The notes beneath the pieces were generated by a model. It saw only the letters and a list, made by a program, of their open reading frames with translations, was not told where the DNA came from and searched no databases. Shown here piece by piece: positions 28,253-37,996 of a stretch of 64,000 nucleotides of DNA. Position 1 is the first letter of the stretch, and each line of letters opens with the position of its first letter. Source of the DNA: Alphaproteobacteria bacterium (GTDB lineage: Bacteria; Pseudomonadota; Alphaproteobacteria; DSM-16000; Inquilinaceae); contig JANQIX010000016.1 of the NCBI GenBank assembly GCA_028281925.1, forward strand, positions 1 through 64,000. The letters run 5' to 3'. The position numbers and the translations under genes were made by a program.

Positions 28253-28861
28253 TCAGAAGAACCAGCCGAGCCAGGTTTCCCAAACGCCGCCCTTCTCCAA
28301 GAGTGCCAGCAGAAACACCAAGGAGAAGACCACGCACACAGGCAGCGAGAGGCTGCCTTCGCCCCGGTGCCCGCTAAGCAATCCATGGATTCCATGGTCC
28401 AAGGACAGGCGTCCGGGGCCGGTGACGAACAGCAGCAGGCCGGCAAGCATCCAGGGAAACTGCTCGGCCTCGATGGCATAGGCGCCGCCGATCAGGAAGT
28501 AGATGGTGGCCGCCATCACGGCCAGGCCAAGTGCTGCAAAGCGGCCCAGAAGACCCAGCACCAGCAGGATCGGCAGCACGATTTCCGCCGCCGCGGTGAC
28601 GGATGCCGCCATGCCCGGCGAAAGCAGCGGCAACGGATGCTCGTATTCGAAAAGGAAGGCCTGAGAGTCCCAGTTCTGGAAACGCGCCATGCCTGCGTTG
28701 AAGAACGGCAGCGCCAGGAAGAACCGCAGGATCACGAGCAGTCCCGAAGAGATGCCCGGCCACTGTCCAGGCAGCCGGTCGATGATACCGCCACCGAAGA
28801 CCAGCGACAGCACGCCTGAAGATCCGCCGACGCGCCCCATCGTTGAAGATTGGCTGCTCAC
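28253..28861 (-). CDS. DoxX-family membrane protein
   Basis: 202 residues with four to five membrane helices. The DoxX pattern is seen in VILRFFLALPFFNAGMARFQNW, followed by AAAEIVLPILLVLGLLGRFAAL and FPWMLAGLLLFVTGPGRLSLDHG. The family is linked to thiosulfate:quinone oxidoreductase subunits and to redox stress complexes, but most members are uncharacterised. The start is GTG 28861 with AGGGG upstream; an in-frame ATG lies seven codons in. It converges with the uracil-DNA glycosylase gene. Confidence 0.82.
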   Translation of the reverse strand: MSSQSSTMGRVGGSSGVLSLVFGGGIIDRLPGQWPGISSGLLVILRFFLALPFFNAGMARFQNWDSQAFLFEYEHPLPLLSPGMAASVTAAAEIVLPILLVLGLLGRFAALGLAVMAATIYFLIGGAYAIEAEQFPWMLAGLLLFVTGPGRLSLDHGIHGLLSGHRGEGSLSLPVCVVFSLVFLLALLEKGGVWETWLGWFF

Positions 28862-29182
28862 CCTTGTCCCCTTTACGATCGCTCTTCTCGACGCCCGAGC
28901 GCCACCAACTGGTAGATGGCAGACCCCACCGGACGGTTACGTCGGTTCGGGCACGCACCTACCGGCCGGACGGCCGAAACCGGCGTCCGTATCTGAGAAT
29001 TTAGCGTCGCGCCCCCTGCCGGACATTTCACATTCCCGCGCGCGCGGTCACGAGCGCGTGGGCTATCGTTGAGCGGGCGGCAAGGATGCCGACGTGGCCA
29101 AGGCTCCGGCAACCGGACATTGACGGCAACGGGAAGGCGTGTCATGGCCTGCCCCGATCGCCGAAGAAATCGGAGACCGCCG
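28862..29182. other. Intergenic region between divergent DoxX and phosphatase genes
   Basis: About 320 bases between divergent genes. It must hold both promoters, but I see no strong -35/-10 pair or operator-like repeat, and no tRNA-like structure. The open frame leading into the phosphatase gene from 29069 has no initiation signal. Confidence 0.5.
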
Positions 29183-29734
29183 GTGGGACTGTTGCTCGAC
29201 GGGCCGTTCTATTTCCTGCGCCATGGCGAAAGCGAGGCGAACCGTGCCGAGCTGATCGCCGGATCCACCGATACGCCTTTGACGCCCAAAGGCCGCTTGG
29301 AAGCTGGCCGTGCCGCCGACCGGCTGATCGCCAGCGGCATCCAGGCGATCTATACCAGCCCGCTGTCGCGGGCGCGCGACACCGCTGCCATCGTCGCGTC
29401 GGCGTTGGAGATGCCCTTTTCGCTGGTTCCGGGGCTGGAGGAGCGGGACTGGGGGGAAATGGAGGGTCTGCCGCTGACGGCGATCACCGACCGGTCGATC
29501 ACGCCGAAGGGCGGTGAAGGCTTTCAGCAGTTCGAAGACCGCGTGATGGGCACGCTCGGCCGCATCAACGGCCAGACACCGGCTCTGGTGGTGGCCCATT
29601 CAGGCGTTTTGCGCGTGCTGCGCAACCGCCTGGGCTCGGGCGACGTTCGCGGCTGGGTCGGCAATGCGCTGCCCATTCATTGCGCTCCGCCGACACGATC
29701 GGATGAGCCCTGGACCTTTACGGAGGTTTCCTGA
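29183..29734 (+). CDS. Histidine phosphatase family protein
   Basis: A 183-residue phosphoglycerate-mutase-like phosphatase. The catalytic motif YFLRHGESEANR (RHG near residue 12) is followed by TPLTPKGRLEAGRAA, SPLSRARDTAAIVA, an acidic GLEERDWGEMEG, and the second catalytic His in VVAHSGVLRVL. The substrate is not predictable; relatives include cobalamin phosphatases and broad phosphatases. GTG 29183 is chosen because GGAG lies seven bases upstream and the protein then begins directly before the RHG strand; ATG 29144 would add an Arg-rich tail. It converges with the ICMT-like gene. Confidence 0.85.
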   Translation: MGLLLDGPFYFLRHGESEANRAELIAGSTDTPLTPKGRLEAGRAADRLIASGIQAIYTSPLSRARDTAAIVASALEMPFSLVPGLEERDWGEMEGLPLTAITDRSITPKGGEGFQQFEDRVMGTLGRINGQTPALVVAHSGVLRVLRNRLGSGDVRGWVGNALPIHCAPPTRSDEPWTFTEVS

Positions 29735-29764
29735 GACCCATCGCTTGCGCGCCGGAAGCTGCGG

Positions 29765-30388
29765 TCAGCGCCGCGTGCGAAGCCTTGGAACGAATGCAGG
29801 GACTGCGCGCCGATAGTCGTTATAGGCTTGGCCGAAGATGACGCTCAGCCTGCGTTCTTCCAGCCTGGCGCCGACCACCAGATAGAGACTTCCCCAAAGG
29901 GCCGTCGCAATCCCGAAGCCACCAAGGGCCTGCCCCCACAGAATCAGCAATCCTGCCGCATAGAGCGGATGGCGGACAACGGCATGCGGCCCGGCGGTCA
30001 TCAGCGCCTCGTCATCCGACGGATCCGCTATTCCCCGCCTGCTCTCGGCCAGCTGGGCCGTGCCCAGAAGCCGTCCAGCCTCATACCGCCGCAGGACGGT
30101 CAGCAAGAACACCCAGCCGCAGAGATGGACCAGGACAAACAGTCCGACGAGGGGCCAGGGCCAGATCGTCCACGGGACGGACCGGAAAAGCCACGCACCC
30201 ACGGCCGCGACCGCTGCCAGATGGAGGACCGCAATGGCGGTGTAGGTCAGACGGCCATAGACACCGCAGACCCGTTTCAGCCATCCGCGCGGGGGCTCAT
30301 GCGCTAACAGGCTGTGCAGAGCCCCGAAGCTGAGCCAGGCGAGCGCATAGACCAGATGTGCCTGCCATGTCCCGAGGCTGCCGTCCAT
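29765..30388 (-). CDS. NnrU/isoprenylcysteine methyltransferase-like membrane protein
   Basis: 207 residues with about five membrane helices. The C-terminus has the ICMT/PEMT-like signature: AVVRHPLYAAGLLILWGQAL, then LEERRLSVIFGQAYNDYRRAVPAFVP, which forms the SAM-binding and catalytic pocket in this superfamily. The N-terminal half resembles NnrU-type proteins (ALHSLLAHEPPRGW). Either a lipid or small-molecule methyltransferase or a NnrU-like protein fits. ATG 30388 is 13 bases after the hldE stop, so the two are probably co-transcribed. Confidence 0.75.
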   Translation of the reverse strand: MDGSLGTWQAHLVYALAWLSFGALHSLLAHEPPRGWLKRVCGVYGRLTYTAIAVLHLAAVAAVGAWLFRSVPWTIWPWPLVGLFVLVHLCGWVFLLTVLRRYEAGRLLGTAQLAESRRGIADPSDDEALMTAGPHAVVRHPLYAAGLLILWGQALGGFGIATALWGSLYLVVGARLEERRLSVIFGQAYNDYRRAVPAFVPRLRTRR

Positions 30389-30401
30389 GTTCGGCAATCG
30401 G

Positions 30402-31892
30402 CTATCGCTGCAAACGCGCGATCGTCGCCGTGGTGCTGAACCCAGCCTCAAGGGCCGCCAGCACCACGCGTCCGCCATAGCCTTGGACGAGGTCGGCGCC
30501 GACCACGGTTTCCACCGTATAATCCGCACCCTTGACCAGCACATCCGGGCGCAACACGTCGATCAGCTCAAGCGGTGTGTCTTCGCCGAACACCGTCACC
30601 AGATCCACTGCCTCCAGCGAGGCCAGCACGGCCGCCCGCGCCGACTCTGGCTGAACGGGACGGCTCTCGCCCTTCAGGCGTTTGACGGACGCGTCGCTGT
30701 TGATGGCGACCACCAGCCGGTCGCAGGCCGCGCGTGCCTGACGAATCAGCGAAATGTGCCCGGGATGCAGCAGGTCGAAGCAGCCATTGGTGAAACCGAC
30801 GGACAGCCCAGCGTTACGCCACTGGGCGATGCGATCCCGCGCCCCGCCTCGTCCCGCCACTTTCGCTTCGCCTCGGGCCCAGTCCTGATGGTGCAGGGCG
30901 GTCATAAGCTCGTCGGCATGCACCACGGCCGTGCCAGCCTTACCTACGACGATGCCGCCGGCAAGGTTGGCCAACCGCGCGGCTGAGGCCAACCGCCCCT
31001 GGTCGAGCATGCCGCCGCTGCCGGCCAAGGCCGATGCCAGCGTTGCGACGACGGTGTCGCCAGCGCCCGAAACGTCGAAGACCTCCCTGGCCTCCGCCCG
31101 GAAATGGACCGTGCCGCGATCACCTTCGCCGTCAAAGACGACGCTCAGGCCCTGCTCGCTGCGCGTCACCACCATGGCGGCAATCCCGGTATCGCTGAGC
31201 AGTCCCTTTGCAGCCGACACCACCCCTGCATCGGTTCCGGTGGACTGTCCAGACGCTTCCGCCAGTTCCCGCCGGTTAGGCGTGAGGACGCTGGCGCCGC
31301 GGTAGCGTCCGAAATCCCGCCCCTTCGGATCGACGATCACGGGCAGCCCGGACCGTGCTGCCGCGGCGAGCACGCGTGCCAGCACTGGCGGCGTCAGCAC
31401 GCCCTTTGCATAGTCAGACAGGACGACGGCACCGCAGCCATCGATCATCGCCTCCGCGGCATCGGCGACGCGGGCACCGATTCCGTCATCGATCGCACCA
31501 GCGGTCTCACGGTCAGCGCGCAATAGCTGCTGCCCGGCGGCGATGTAACGCGTCTTCAAAGTCGTCTCGCGGCCCGGATCCACCACAAGTGCCGGCTCAT
31601 TTCCCAAGGCGCTGCCGAGCAGCGAAGACAGCCGGCGACCCGCGTCGTCATCCCCGACGACGGAGACGAAGCGCACATCGACGCCCAGCGCCACGAGGTT
31701 AGCCGCAACGTTGCCGGCCGCACCGGGCATCAGACTCTCGCGGCCGACGCGCAGCACCGGTATGGGCGCCTCCGGCGAAATTCGCTCTACGGCGCCATAG
31801 ACGAAGCGATCGAGCATCAGATCGCCAAGACACAGCACACGGGCGCCGCCCATGGCGGCAATCAGGCTCTGCGGATCGGATAACGCCGTCAT
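30402..31892 (-). CDS. hldE: Bifunctional heptose-7-phosphate kinase / heptose-1-phosphate adenylyltransferase
   Basis: 496 residues with two domains needed for ADP-heptose, the precursor of LPS inner-core heptose. Residues 1-330 are a PfkB/ribokinase-type kinase with GDLMLDRFVYG, PGAAGNVAANLVALG and the catalytic DVSGAGDTVVATLA. Residues about 350-496 are a nucleotidyltransferase with TNGCFDLLHPGHISLI (HxGH) and the KRLKGESRPV motif. The one-piece arrangement matches E. coli HldE. ATG 31892 is preceded by AGGGGAA, a strong ribosome site. Its presence indicates heptose-containing LPS. gmhA, gmhB and hldD are not in the window. Confidence 0.95.
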   Translation of the reverse strand: MTALSDPQSLIAAMGGARVLCLGDLMLDRFVYGAVERISPEAPIPVLRVGRESLMPGAAGNVAANLVALGVDVRFVSVVGDDDAGRRLSSLLGSALGNEPALVVDPGRETTLKTRYIAAGQQLLRADRETAGAIDDGIGARVADAAEAMIDGCGAVVLSDYAKGVLTPPVLARVLAAAARSGLPVIVDPKGRDFGRYRGASVLTPNRRELAEASGQSTGTDAGVVSAAKGLLSDTGIAAMVVTRSEQGLSVVFDGEGDRGTVHFRAEAREVFDVSGAGDTVVATLASALAGSGGMLDQGRLASAARLANLAGGIVVGKAGTAVVHADELMTALHHQDWARGEAKVAGRGGARDRIAQWRNAGLSVGFTNGCFDLLHPGHISLIRQARAACDRLVVAINSDASVKRLKGESRPVQPESARAAVLASLEAVDLVTVFGEDTPLELIDVLRPDVLVKGADYTVETVVGADLVQGYGGRVVLAALEAGFSTTATIARLQR

Positions 31893-32094
31893 CGGTTCCC
31901 CTGCTTCACGCTTCGCGACAAGCCAAGCGATGCACAGATGGACATGCCGCGAAACCGGGACCGCGCGCAAGATGGCCGTTAAGTGAGGCCTGCCCGCTGA
32001 TGAATTCGCACGGCGCTATCGACGCGCGGCCTGCACCGTGGCTAGAGTGAGCACCTGCAAGCATTTGGAATTCTGGTCCGATTAAGCCGAAGGG

Positions 32095-33372
32095 ATGACG
32101 GCGCGCCCCATGGCCACACCTCCCGCTTCCGCCGCACCACTGCCGTCGCCCAGCCAGGAATACGCGCTCTATGACTATGCCGTGCGCCTGGCCCGGCATC
32201 GCGAGGGGCGGATCGCCGTTCACATCCATCTTTCGCGCCTGCAATCCTATAACCGCCGGGATCACCATATCCGCGTCGCCATCAACACGTTCGAGACGCT
32301 GGTCAAGCAGTTCGAAGGGCAGCTGTTCGTGCTGCAGAACAACGACCTGGTCTTCGTCTGCCGCGGTGCAGCGGTGGAGGACGTGGACGAGGCGGTGCTG
32401 CGTCTGCGCTATCTGTTCAGCGAGGATCCGCTGACGCGCTTCACCGAAGATCAGGGCGATCCGACCTTCTGCACCTGGTACATCATGGAGCACGACCACG
32501 CCCGTTTCCTGGCCATGGCGCGGCGTTTCCATGAGATGAGCGAGGCGCAGCGGTTGGAACGGCACCGTGTGCGCCAACAGGCCTCGCGCAATCGCAGCCC
32601 TTTGACGCCGGAGCTGCTGGCCAAGCTGGAAGGGGCGCTGGCCAGCGCCGACCTGACCTCTCTGGTGCGCAATCAGAGCGTCTGCGCGGTCACCACCGGC
32701 GACATCCCACGGCCGATCTTCGAAGAGATCTATGTCTCCATCGAGGATCTAGAGAAGGCGTTGATTCCCAACGTTTCGGCCTCAGCGGACCCGTGGCTGT
32801 TCCAGCGGCTGACAACGGTGCTGGACCGGCGGATGCTGTCGCAGATCCTTCGAGACGACAATCGCACCAGCCGCGCCTTCAGCCTGAACCTGAACGTTGC
32901 GACGATACTCTCGAACGACTTCCAGAAGTTCGACCAGGGTGTAGGCTTCGGCGTACGGGGGCGGCTGGTGATCGAGGTCCAGAAAGTGGATATCTTCCAC
33001 GACATGGGCGCGTACTTCTTCGCCCGCGACTATGCGCAAGAGCGGGGATACAAGATCTGTCTGGACGGCATCACCCATCTCACGCTGCCTTTCATCGACC
33101 GCGAACGCCTCGGCATCGATCTGATCAAGATGTACTGGGGGCCAGAACTGACGGGGGCAGCAAGGCCGGAGCTGCTGGACGACCTGGCTGTTCGGATTCA
33201 GGATATCGGCCAGTCGCGCATGATCCTCTGCCGCTGCGACGGGGAGGAGGCGATCAGCATCGGCCAGCGGCTGGGCATCGCGCTGTTCCAAGGCCGCTTC
33301 GTCGACCATCTGGTGTCGCGCCAGCAGTCGATCACCGAATACCGGACCAACGGCGCGCGTTTCCTCAGATAG
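32095..33372 (+). CDS. Protein with degenerate EAL domain
   Basis: 425 residues. The C-terminal part (about 260-425) follows the fold pattern of EAL c-di-GMP phosphodiesterases: SLNLNVATILSNDF, RLVIEVQKVDIF, KICLDGITHLTLPFIDRERL, LIKMYW, GIALFQGRFVD. The catalytic residues are lost: the E-x-L signature is absent, DDFG is replaced by CLDGIT, and the acidic loop is missing. The first 250 residues show no domain I recognise. It is therefore likely a c-di-GMP sensor or protein-interaction module rather than an enzyme. The YcjX and YcjF genes follow immediately on the same strand, suggesting an operon. The start could also be ATG 32110. Confidence 0.75.
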   Translation: MTARPMATPPASAAPLPSPSQEYALYDYAVRLARHREGRIAVHIHLSRLQSYNRRDHHIRVAINTFETLVKQFEGQLFVLQNNDLVFVCRGAAVEDVDEAVLRLRYLFSEDPLTRFTEDQGDPTFCTWYIMEHDHARFLAMARRFHEMSEAQRLERHRVRQQASRNRSPLTPELLAKLEGALASADLTSLVRNQSVCAVTTGDIPRPIFEEIYVSIEDLEKALIPNVSASADPWLFQRLTTVLDRRMLSQILRDDNRTSRAFSLNLNVATILSNDFQKFDQGVGFGVRGRLVIEVQKVDIFHDMGAYFFARDYAQERGYKICLDGITHLTLPFIDRERLGIDLIKMYWGPELTGAARPELLDDLAVRIQDIGQSRMILCRCDGEEAISIGQRLGIALFQGRFVDHLVSRQQSITEYRTNGARFLR

Positions 33373-33439
33373 CGGACCTGTGGACGGTGACCGCGATGGA
33401 GCCACGCGGCGGGCTCAGGTCGCGAGAGATCGAAGACCG

Positions 33440-34873
33440 GTGATCAAGGTCGCCCCCCCACTGAAGCTGAAAGACCTTCCCGGGCAGATCGTCCGCCTGG
33501 CGGAAGACGCTGTGACCTATGCAGAGGGCGTGTTCGAGACCACCGTTCGGCTTGGCGTTACGGGGCTATCCAAGGCCGGCAAGACCGTTTTCATTACCTC
33601 GCTAGTGCACAATCTGATGCGACCAGCGCGCATGCACGGGCTGTCAGCGGTGGCCGAAGGCCGCTTCGAGGCCGCACTGCTGCGCCCGCAGCCAGACCCC
33701 GACGTGCCGCGCTTCGACTATGAGACGCATCTGGCCGCCCTGCAGTCATCCGAGCCGCAGTGGCCGGAGAGCACGCGGCGGACCAGCCAGCTGCGCGTTT
33801 CCATCCGCTATCGCCCGGCCAGCTTCCTCAGGCGTCAGATACGGGGCAGCGCCACCTTGAACCTCGACATCGTCGACTATCCCGGCGAATGGCTGTTGGA
33901 CCTGCCGCTGTTGCAGATCGACTATGGGGAGTGGTGCCGGCGCGTGCTGGCCGGATGTGATCAGCCGCCGCGGCAGACGCTGGCAGCGGAATGGCGCCGG
34001 CATATCGACACTATCGACCCCATCGCACCCACCGACGAAGGGGCTGCTCAGCGCTGCGCACAACTCTACACCGACTTCTTGCGGGCAGCCCGTACACACC
34101 CTGCGGGCCTGAGCCGGCTGCAGCCCGGCCGGTTCGTTCTGCCCGGCGAGCTGGAAGGATCGCCGGCGCTCACCTTCTGCCCGCTGAAACCGCCGCCGGA
34201 CGGCCGATGGCGCCGCGACTCGCTGTGGTCGCTGATGGAAAGCCGGTACGACGCCTACAAGGAACGGATCGTCCGCCCGTTCTTCCGCGACCACTTCACC
34301 AAGCTGGACCGTCAGATCGTGCTGGTTGACGTGCTGCGCGCGCTGAATGTCGGGGCCGACAGCGTCGGCGATCTGCGCCTGGCGATGGGCGAGCTGTTGG
34401 CGTGTTTCCGGCCGGGGCGCAACAGCTGGCTCTGGCCGATCCTCGGCCGGCGGATCGAGCGCGTCGTGTTCGCCGCCACCAAGGCCGATCACGTCCCTGT
34501 CAGCCAGCACGACCGTCTGGCCGGACTGATCGGTGGCCTCTTGTTCGACCCCATGAACAGGGCCACGTTCCAAGGGGCGAGAGTGGAGACGATGGCCCTG
34601 GCGGCGTTGCGCGCGACGCGCGACGCCCAGGCAAAGCGCAAGGGCGTGATGCTGGACTGTGTGGAGGGTATCCCCACCGATGCCGACGCGCCGAAGGTCG
34701 TGTTTCCCGGCGACCTGCCCGACCGGCCCGGCGACATCGCGGCAAACGGTGCGGCCGCCTATCGGTTCCTGTCCTTCAAGCCGCCGCAACAGGCCGGCGC
34801 CGACGGTCGCGGGCTGCCGCATATCCGCCTGGACCGGGCGATGGACTTCCTGATCGGAGACCTGCTGACATGA
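33440..34873 (+). CDS. ycjX: YcjX-like P-loop NTPase (DUF463)
   Basis: 477 residues. An N-terminal P-loop (VTGLSKAGKTVFITSLVHN) and the Walker B-like LNLDIVDYPGEWLLDLPLL are present, with a later VVFAATKADHVP resembling the G4 motif of GTPases. This matches the YcjX/DUF463 family, stress-linked nucleotidases of Proteobacteria usually paired with YcjF. The molecular role is unknown; envelope or phage-shock-type stress is suggested by E. coli context. GTG 33440 is preferred; an upstream in-frame ATG at 33380 would add 20 residues. Its stop overlaps the YcjF start by four bases. Confidence 0.88.
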   Translation: MIKVAPPLKLKDLPGQIVRLAEDAVTYAEGVFETTVRLGVTGLSKAGKTVFITSLVHNLMRPARMHGLSAVAEGRFEAALLRPQPDPDVPRFDYETHLAALQSSEPQWPESTRRTSQLRVSIRYRPASFLRRQIRGSATLNLDIVDYPGEWLLDLPLLQIDYGEWCRRVLAGCDQPPRQTLAAEWRRHIDTIDPIAPTDEGAAQRCAQLYTDFLRAARTHPAGLSRLQPGRFVLPGELEGSPALTFCPLKPPPDGRWRRDSLWSLMESRYDAYKERIVRPFFRDHFTKLDRQIVLVDVLRALNVGADSVGDLRLAMGELLACFRPGRNSWLWPILGRRIERVVFAATKADHVPVSQHDRLAGLIGGLLFDPMNRATFQGARVETMALAALRATRDAQAKRKGVMLDCVEGIPTDADAPKVVFPGDLPDRPGDIAANGAAAYRFLSFKPPQQAGADGRGLPHIRLDRAMDFLIGDLLT

Positions 34874-35868
34874 GCGCGCCTGTCGAGACACCGCGCCAGG
34901 GGCCGGCGGAGTTCACTGTCGACGATCCGACCGTGATCCGGCTGCCCGAGACAGCAATGTCACCTGATGCTTCAGAGACGGCGGAAACGGCCGAACCGCT
35001 GCCCACCCGGTCAGGGCGCCCCGGGCTGGGAACGATAGCGGTCGCAGCAGCGGTCACTCTGCTGGTTCTGGCCATCGGCGTCGACATCGTGTGGCTGATC
35101 GATGGCCTGCTGACGAGCAGCCCGGTCGTCGGCTGGCTGGCGGCCGGGATTGCCGGGATCCTTTGCCTGGCACTGGGACTGATGGTGCTGCGGGAGATCG
35201 GCACGCTCGCGCGCCTGCGGCGCGTGGACTCCGTGCGCCAAATGGCTGAGCAGGCGGTGACGGAGGCCGACCGCAATTCGGTGGACGCGGCGGTGAGCGC
35301 ACTGGAGACGCTCTATTCCGCCAGGACAGACACGTCATGGACCTTGGCGCGGTTCCGGGAGCGGCGACCGGACGTGGTCGATCCCGCAGACGCGCTGGTG
35401 CTGTTCGAAACCGAGGTGCTGCGCCCGCTGGACGAGCAGGCGACGGCCGTCATCGCGCGCACGGCCAAGATCACGGCTGTGGTCACGGCCATCAGCCCGT
35501 TCGCCGCAGTCGACATCCTGCTGACCGCTTGGCGCAACCTGGCCATGGTGCGCCAGCTTGCCGGCCTCTACGGCGGCCGGCCGGGACTGGCCGGCACAGT
35601 GAAGCTGATGCGCCGCATCTTCCTGCACATGGCGCTGACCGGCGGCATGGAAGCCGGCGACGGGCTGGCCGGCGAGATGCTGGGCGGTGGTGTGGCTGGG
35701 AAACTTTCGGCCCGCCTGGGCCAAGGCGTGGTCAACGGCCTGTTGACGACCCGCGTTGGGATCGCAGCGATACGCTTTTGCCGGCCGCTCCCCTTCCTGA
35801 AGGCGCCGAAGCCCAAGGTTCGCGACATGGCGGCGATGATTGCCGAAGATCTGCGGCGGCGCGCTTGA
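34870..35868 (+). CDS. ycjF: YcjF-like membrane protein (TIGR01620/DUF697)
   Basis: 332 residues. A disordered acidic N-terminus of about 55 residues is followed by two membrane helices (AVAAAVTLLVLAIGVDIVWL and WLAAGIAGILCLALGLMVL) and a DUF697 C-terminal domain containing ISPFAAVDILLTAWRNLAMV and FCRPLPFL. This is the usual partner of YcjX. The true start is ATG 34870 inside the ATGA overlap with the upstream gene. The frame is open far upstream, but there it runs out of frame through ycjX. Confidence 0.88.
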   Translation: MSAPVETPRQGPAEFTVDDPTVIRLPETAMSPDASETAETAEPLPTRSGRPGLGTIAVAAAVTLLVLAIGVDIVWLIDGLLTSSPVVGWLAAGIAGILCLALGLMVLREIGTLARLRRVDSVRQMAEQAVTEADRNSVDAAVSALETLYSARTDTSWTLARFRERRPDVVDPADALVLFETEVLRPLDEQATAVIARTAKITAVVTAISPFAAVDILLTAWRNLAMVRQLAGLYGGRPGLAGTVKLMRRIFLHMALTGGMEAGDGLAGEMLGGGVAGKLSARLGQGVVNGLLTTRVGIAAIRFCRPLPFLKAPKPKVRDMAAMIAEDLRRRA

Positions 35869-35959
35869 TACCCTGCACGGGACGGCCCCGCATCTCTAGG
35901 ACTCGACTGGCAGCGTGCCGCATTCGCCGGGCCAACCGGCAGATCAGACCGGTCCCTGC

Positions 35960-36103
35960 GGCGTGTAGCCTCAGCAAATAATGAAGAGATTTAACTAAAT
36001 TGAATTCACCCCTGAGTTGTTGATAAAGTCAATTTACTATTTCTTAAAAGCAATCCCTCCAGTGTCATCACCTCCGATCAAGATTGTTACCTGGGTCGAC
36101 ACA
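35960..36103 (+). promoter_or_regulatory. AT-rich promoter-like stretch before the PAS/MCP pair
   Basis: Bases 35978-36058 are markedly AT-rich compared with the rest of the window. Possible elements are TTGAAT (36000) with GATAAA about 16 bases on. The exact promoter and sigma factor cannot be assigned; a flagellar-type promoter was considered but not convincing. Confidence 0.4.
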
Positions 36104-36676
36104 ATGTTACGAACGGGCCTCGCCAGCGGTAGTCGCGTTAAGAGAAGGAAGGTAGCCCGCACCACCCAACCGACGGGCCATGAACGAACCTTCGGCCCCG
36201 AGGAGGTCATCGTCAGCAAGACCGATGCGAAGGGCGTCATCACCTACACTAACCGCACCTTCATGAAGGTTTCAGGCTTTGAAGAGGAGGAGTTGCTGGG
36301 CGCGCCGCACAGCATCATCCGCCATCCCGACATGCCCCGCTGCGTATTCAAGCTGCTGTGGGATACGCTTGCTGCCGGCAGGGAGATCTTCGCCTACGTC
36401 GTCAATATGGCCAAGAACGGCGACCATTACTGGGTCTTCGCCCATGTCACGCCCAGCGTGAGCCTGAGCGGCGACCTTCTAGGCTACCATTCCAATCGCC
36501 GTGTGCCGGACCGGACAGTCATCGAAACCACGATCGTACCGCTCTACCAGACGCTTCTCGCCGAAGAGCAGCGGCATCAGGATCGCAAGAAGGGGCTCGA
36601 GGGTTCCCATCAGATGCTGCTGGACCTCTTGAAAGAAAAGGCCGTCGGCTATGACGAACTGGTCTTCTCTCTCTAG
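36104..36676 (+). CDS. PAS domain sensor protein, aerotaxis-like
   Basis: 190 residues with one PAS domain close to the N-terminal domain of Aer: [40 protein letters not shown] and [17 protein letters not shown] are characteristic, so a flavin or other redox cofactor is plausible. No membrane segment or output domain is present. After the PAS core come a helical tail and [12 protein letters not shown] at the C-terminus. The stop lies 26 bases inside the following chemoreceptor gene, so the two are translationally coupled and probably form one split receptor. The start is uncertain because the frame is open back to 36017; ATG 36104 is preferred. Confidence 0.85.
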   Translation: MLRTGLASGSRVKRRKVARTTQPTGHERTFGPEEVIVSKTDAKGVITYTNRTFMKVSGFEEEELLGAPHSIIRHPDMPRCVFKLLWDTLAAGREIFAYVVNMAKNGDHYWVFAHVTPSVSLSGDLLGYHSNRRVPDRTVIETTIVPLYQTLLAEEQRHQDRKKGLEGSHQMLLDLLKEKAVGYDELVFSL

Positions 36677-37958
36677 GGCGCGGGTCGCAATCGGCGGCTG
36701 CTGCATCTCAGCGACGGCCCTGTTTGCCACCGCTTTGGTGGTCGATGCGGGCATCGGTCTCAGCATATTGGGGGCCATGGTTGCCGTCACTTGTTTGGCA
36801 GCCCTGCACTTCACGACGATGACGGTGCGGTCGATCCGCCGATGCGCCAATGTCTGCGCCGCCGTTGAGCGCGGGGACTTTGAGGCACGGATCGCCGGCA
36901 TTCGGGAGAACGGCGATTTGGGCGAGATCATGTGGTCGATCAACGGCCTGATCGACCGCACGGACGCCTATATCCGCGAAACGACGGCATCCATGGACTA
37001 TGTCAGCCGCAACCGGTACTTCCGCCGTATCGTCGAGACCGGAATGACCGGCGCCTTTCTCGGCGGCGCCAAGACCATCAACGCGGCGACGACGTCTGTC
37101 TCAGACCGCGTTGCCGAATTTCGACACGTCGCTCAGGAATTCGAGTCAACCGTTTTCAACGTCGTCGACAGCGTCGTCAGCGCCACCACCGAATTGGACA
37201 CAACCGCCGCCAGCATGGACGCGATCGCGCGAGCCACCGAGGAGCAGGCGGCCCGGGTCGCCGGTGGGGCAGAGGAAGCGTCCAAGAGCGTTCAGTCCGT
37301 GGCGATGGCGTCTGAGGTGCTGTCGACCTCAATCGCGGAGATCGACACGCAGGCCAAGCGATCGTCGACGGTCAGCAGAGGCATGGTCGAAGAGATCGGA
37401 CAGATGCACGACCGGATGAGCCGTCTGGAGCAGGCGGCCGGCCAAGTCGGCAAGGTGGCCGAGTTGATCACGGAGATTGCCTCCCAGACCAACCTGTTGG
37501 CCCTCAACGCTACAATCGAGGCGGCACGCGCGGGCGAGGCCGGCAAGGGTTTCGCCGTCGTGGCCCACGAGGTCAAGCAGCTGGCGCAGAACACAGCCAA
37601 GGCGACGGACGAGGTGTCGGCGCATGTCCTCGCCATCGAGGAGGCGACGCACGAGGCAACCGGCGGCTTCGGCACCATTGCCGACGCGATCCGGGCGATC
37701 AACGACAGTGCCTCATTGATCGCAGCAGAGGTGGAGGAGCAGTCAACCGCGACGCGTGAGATCGCCAGCAGCGTGGCGCAGGCGTCGGAAGGCACAAAGG
37801 CGGTGACCCGCAGTTTCGAGGGCGTCTCCAGGGCGGCGACGGAGAGCAGCCATGCCGCCGATGAGGTCACGCAAGCCTCCGGCGATCTGGCCAGCCAGGC
37901 GGAAAGACTGCGCGCAGAGGTCGATCGCTTCCTTCAGGAGATCCGCAAGGTCGCGTGA
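36651..37958 (+). CDS. Methyl-accepting chemotaxis protein without periplasmic sensor
   Basis: 435 residues. Two adjacent membrane helices (about 12-58) are joined by only a short loop, so there is no ligand-binding periplasmic domain. A HAMP-like segment follows, then a long coiled-coil signalling domain with the conserved hairpin tip ([35 protein letters not shown]) that docks CheA/CheW. The C-terminus is plain (EIRKVA), with no pentapeptide for CheR. The sensory input probably comes from the separate PAS protein encoded by the overlapping upstream gene. No che operon is in the window. Confidence 0.92.
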   Translation: MTNWSSLSRARVAIGGCCISATALFATALVVDAGIGLSILGAMVAVTCLAALHFTTMTVRSIRRCANVCAAVERGDFEARIAGIRENGDLGEIMWSINGLIDRTDAYIRETTASMDYVSRNRYFRRIVETGMTGAFLGGAKTINAATTSVSDRVAEFRHVAQEFESTVFNVVDSVVSATTELDTTAASMDAIARATEEQAARVAGGAEEASKSVQSVAMASEVLSTSIAEIDTQAKRSSTVSRGMVEEIGQMHDRMSRLEQAAGQVGKVAELITEIASQTNLLALNATIEAARAGEAGKGFAVVAHEVKQLAQNTAKATDEVSAHVLAIEEATHEATGGFGTIADAIRAINDSASLIAAEVEEQSTATREIASSVAQASEGTKAVTRSFEGVSRAATESSHAADEVTQASGDLASQAERLRAEVDRFLQEIRKVA

Positions 37959-37996
37959 GCTGGCCACCAGTAGGTCAGGCGTCCTTTTCCAGTCGC

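Noticed and set aside
31893..32094. Possible tRNA or small RNA between hldE and the EAL-like gene
   Set aside because: No cloverleaf, no conserved TTC arm and no terminator were visible.
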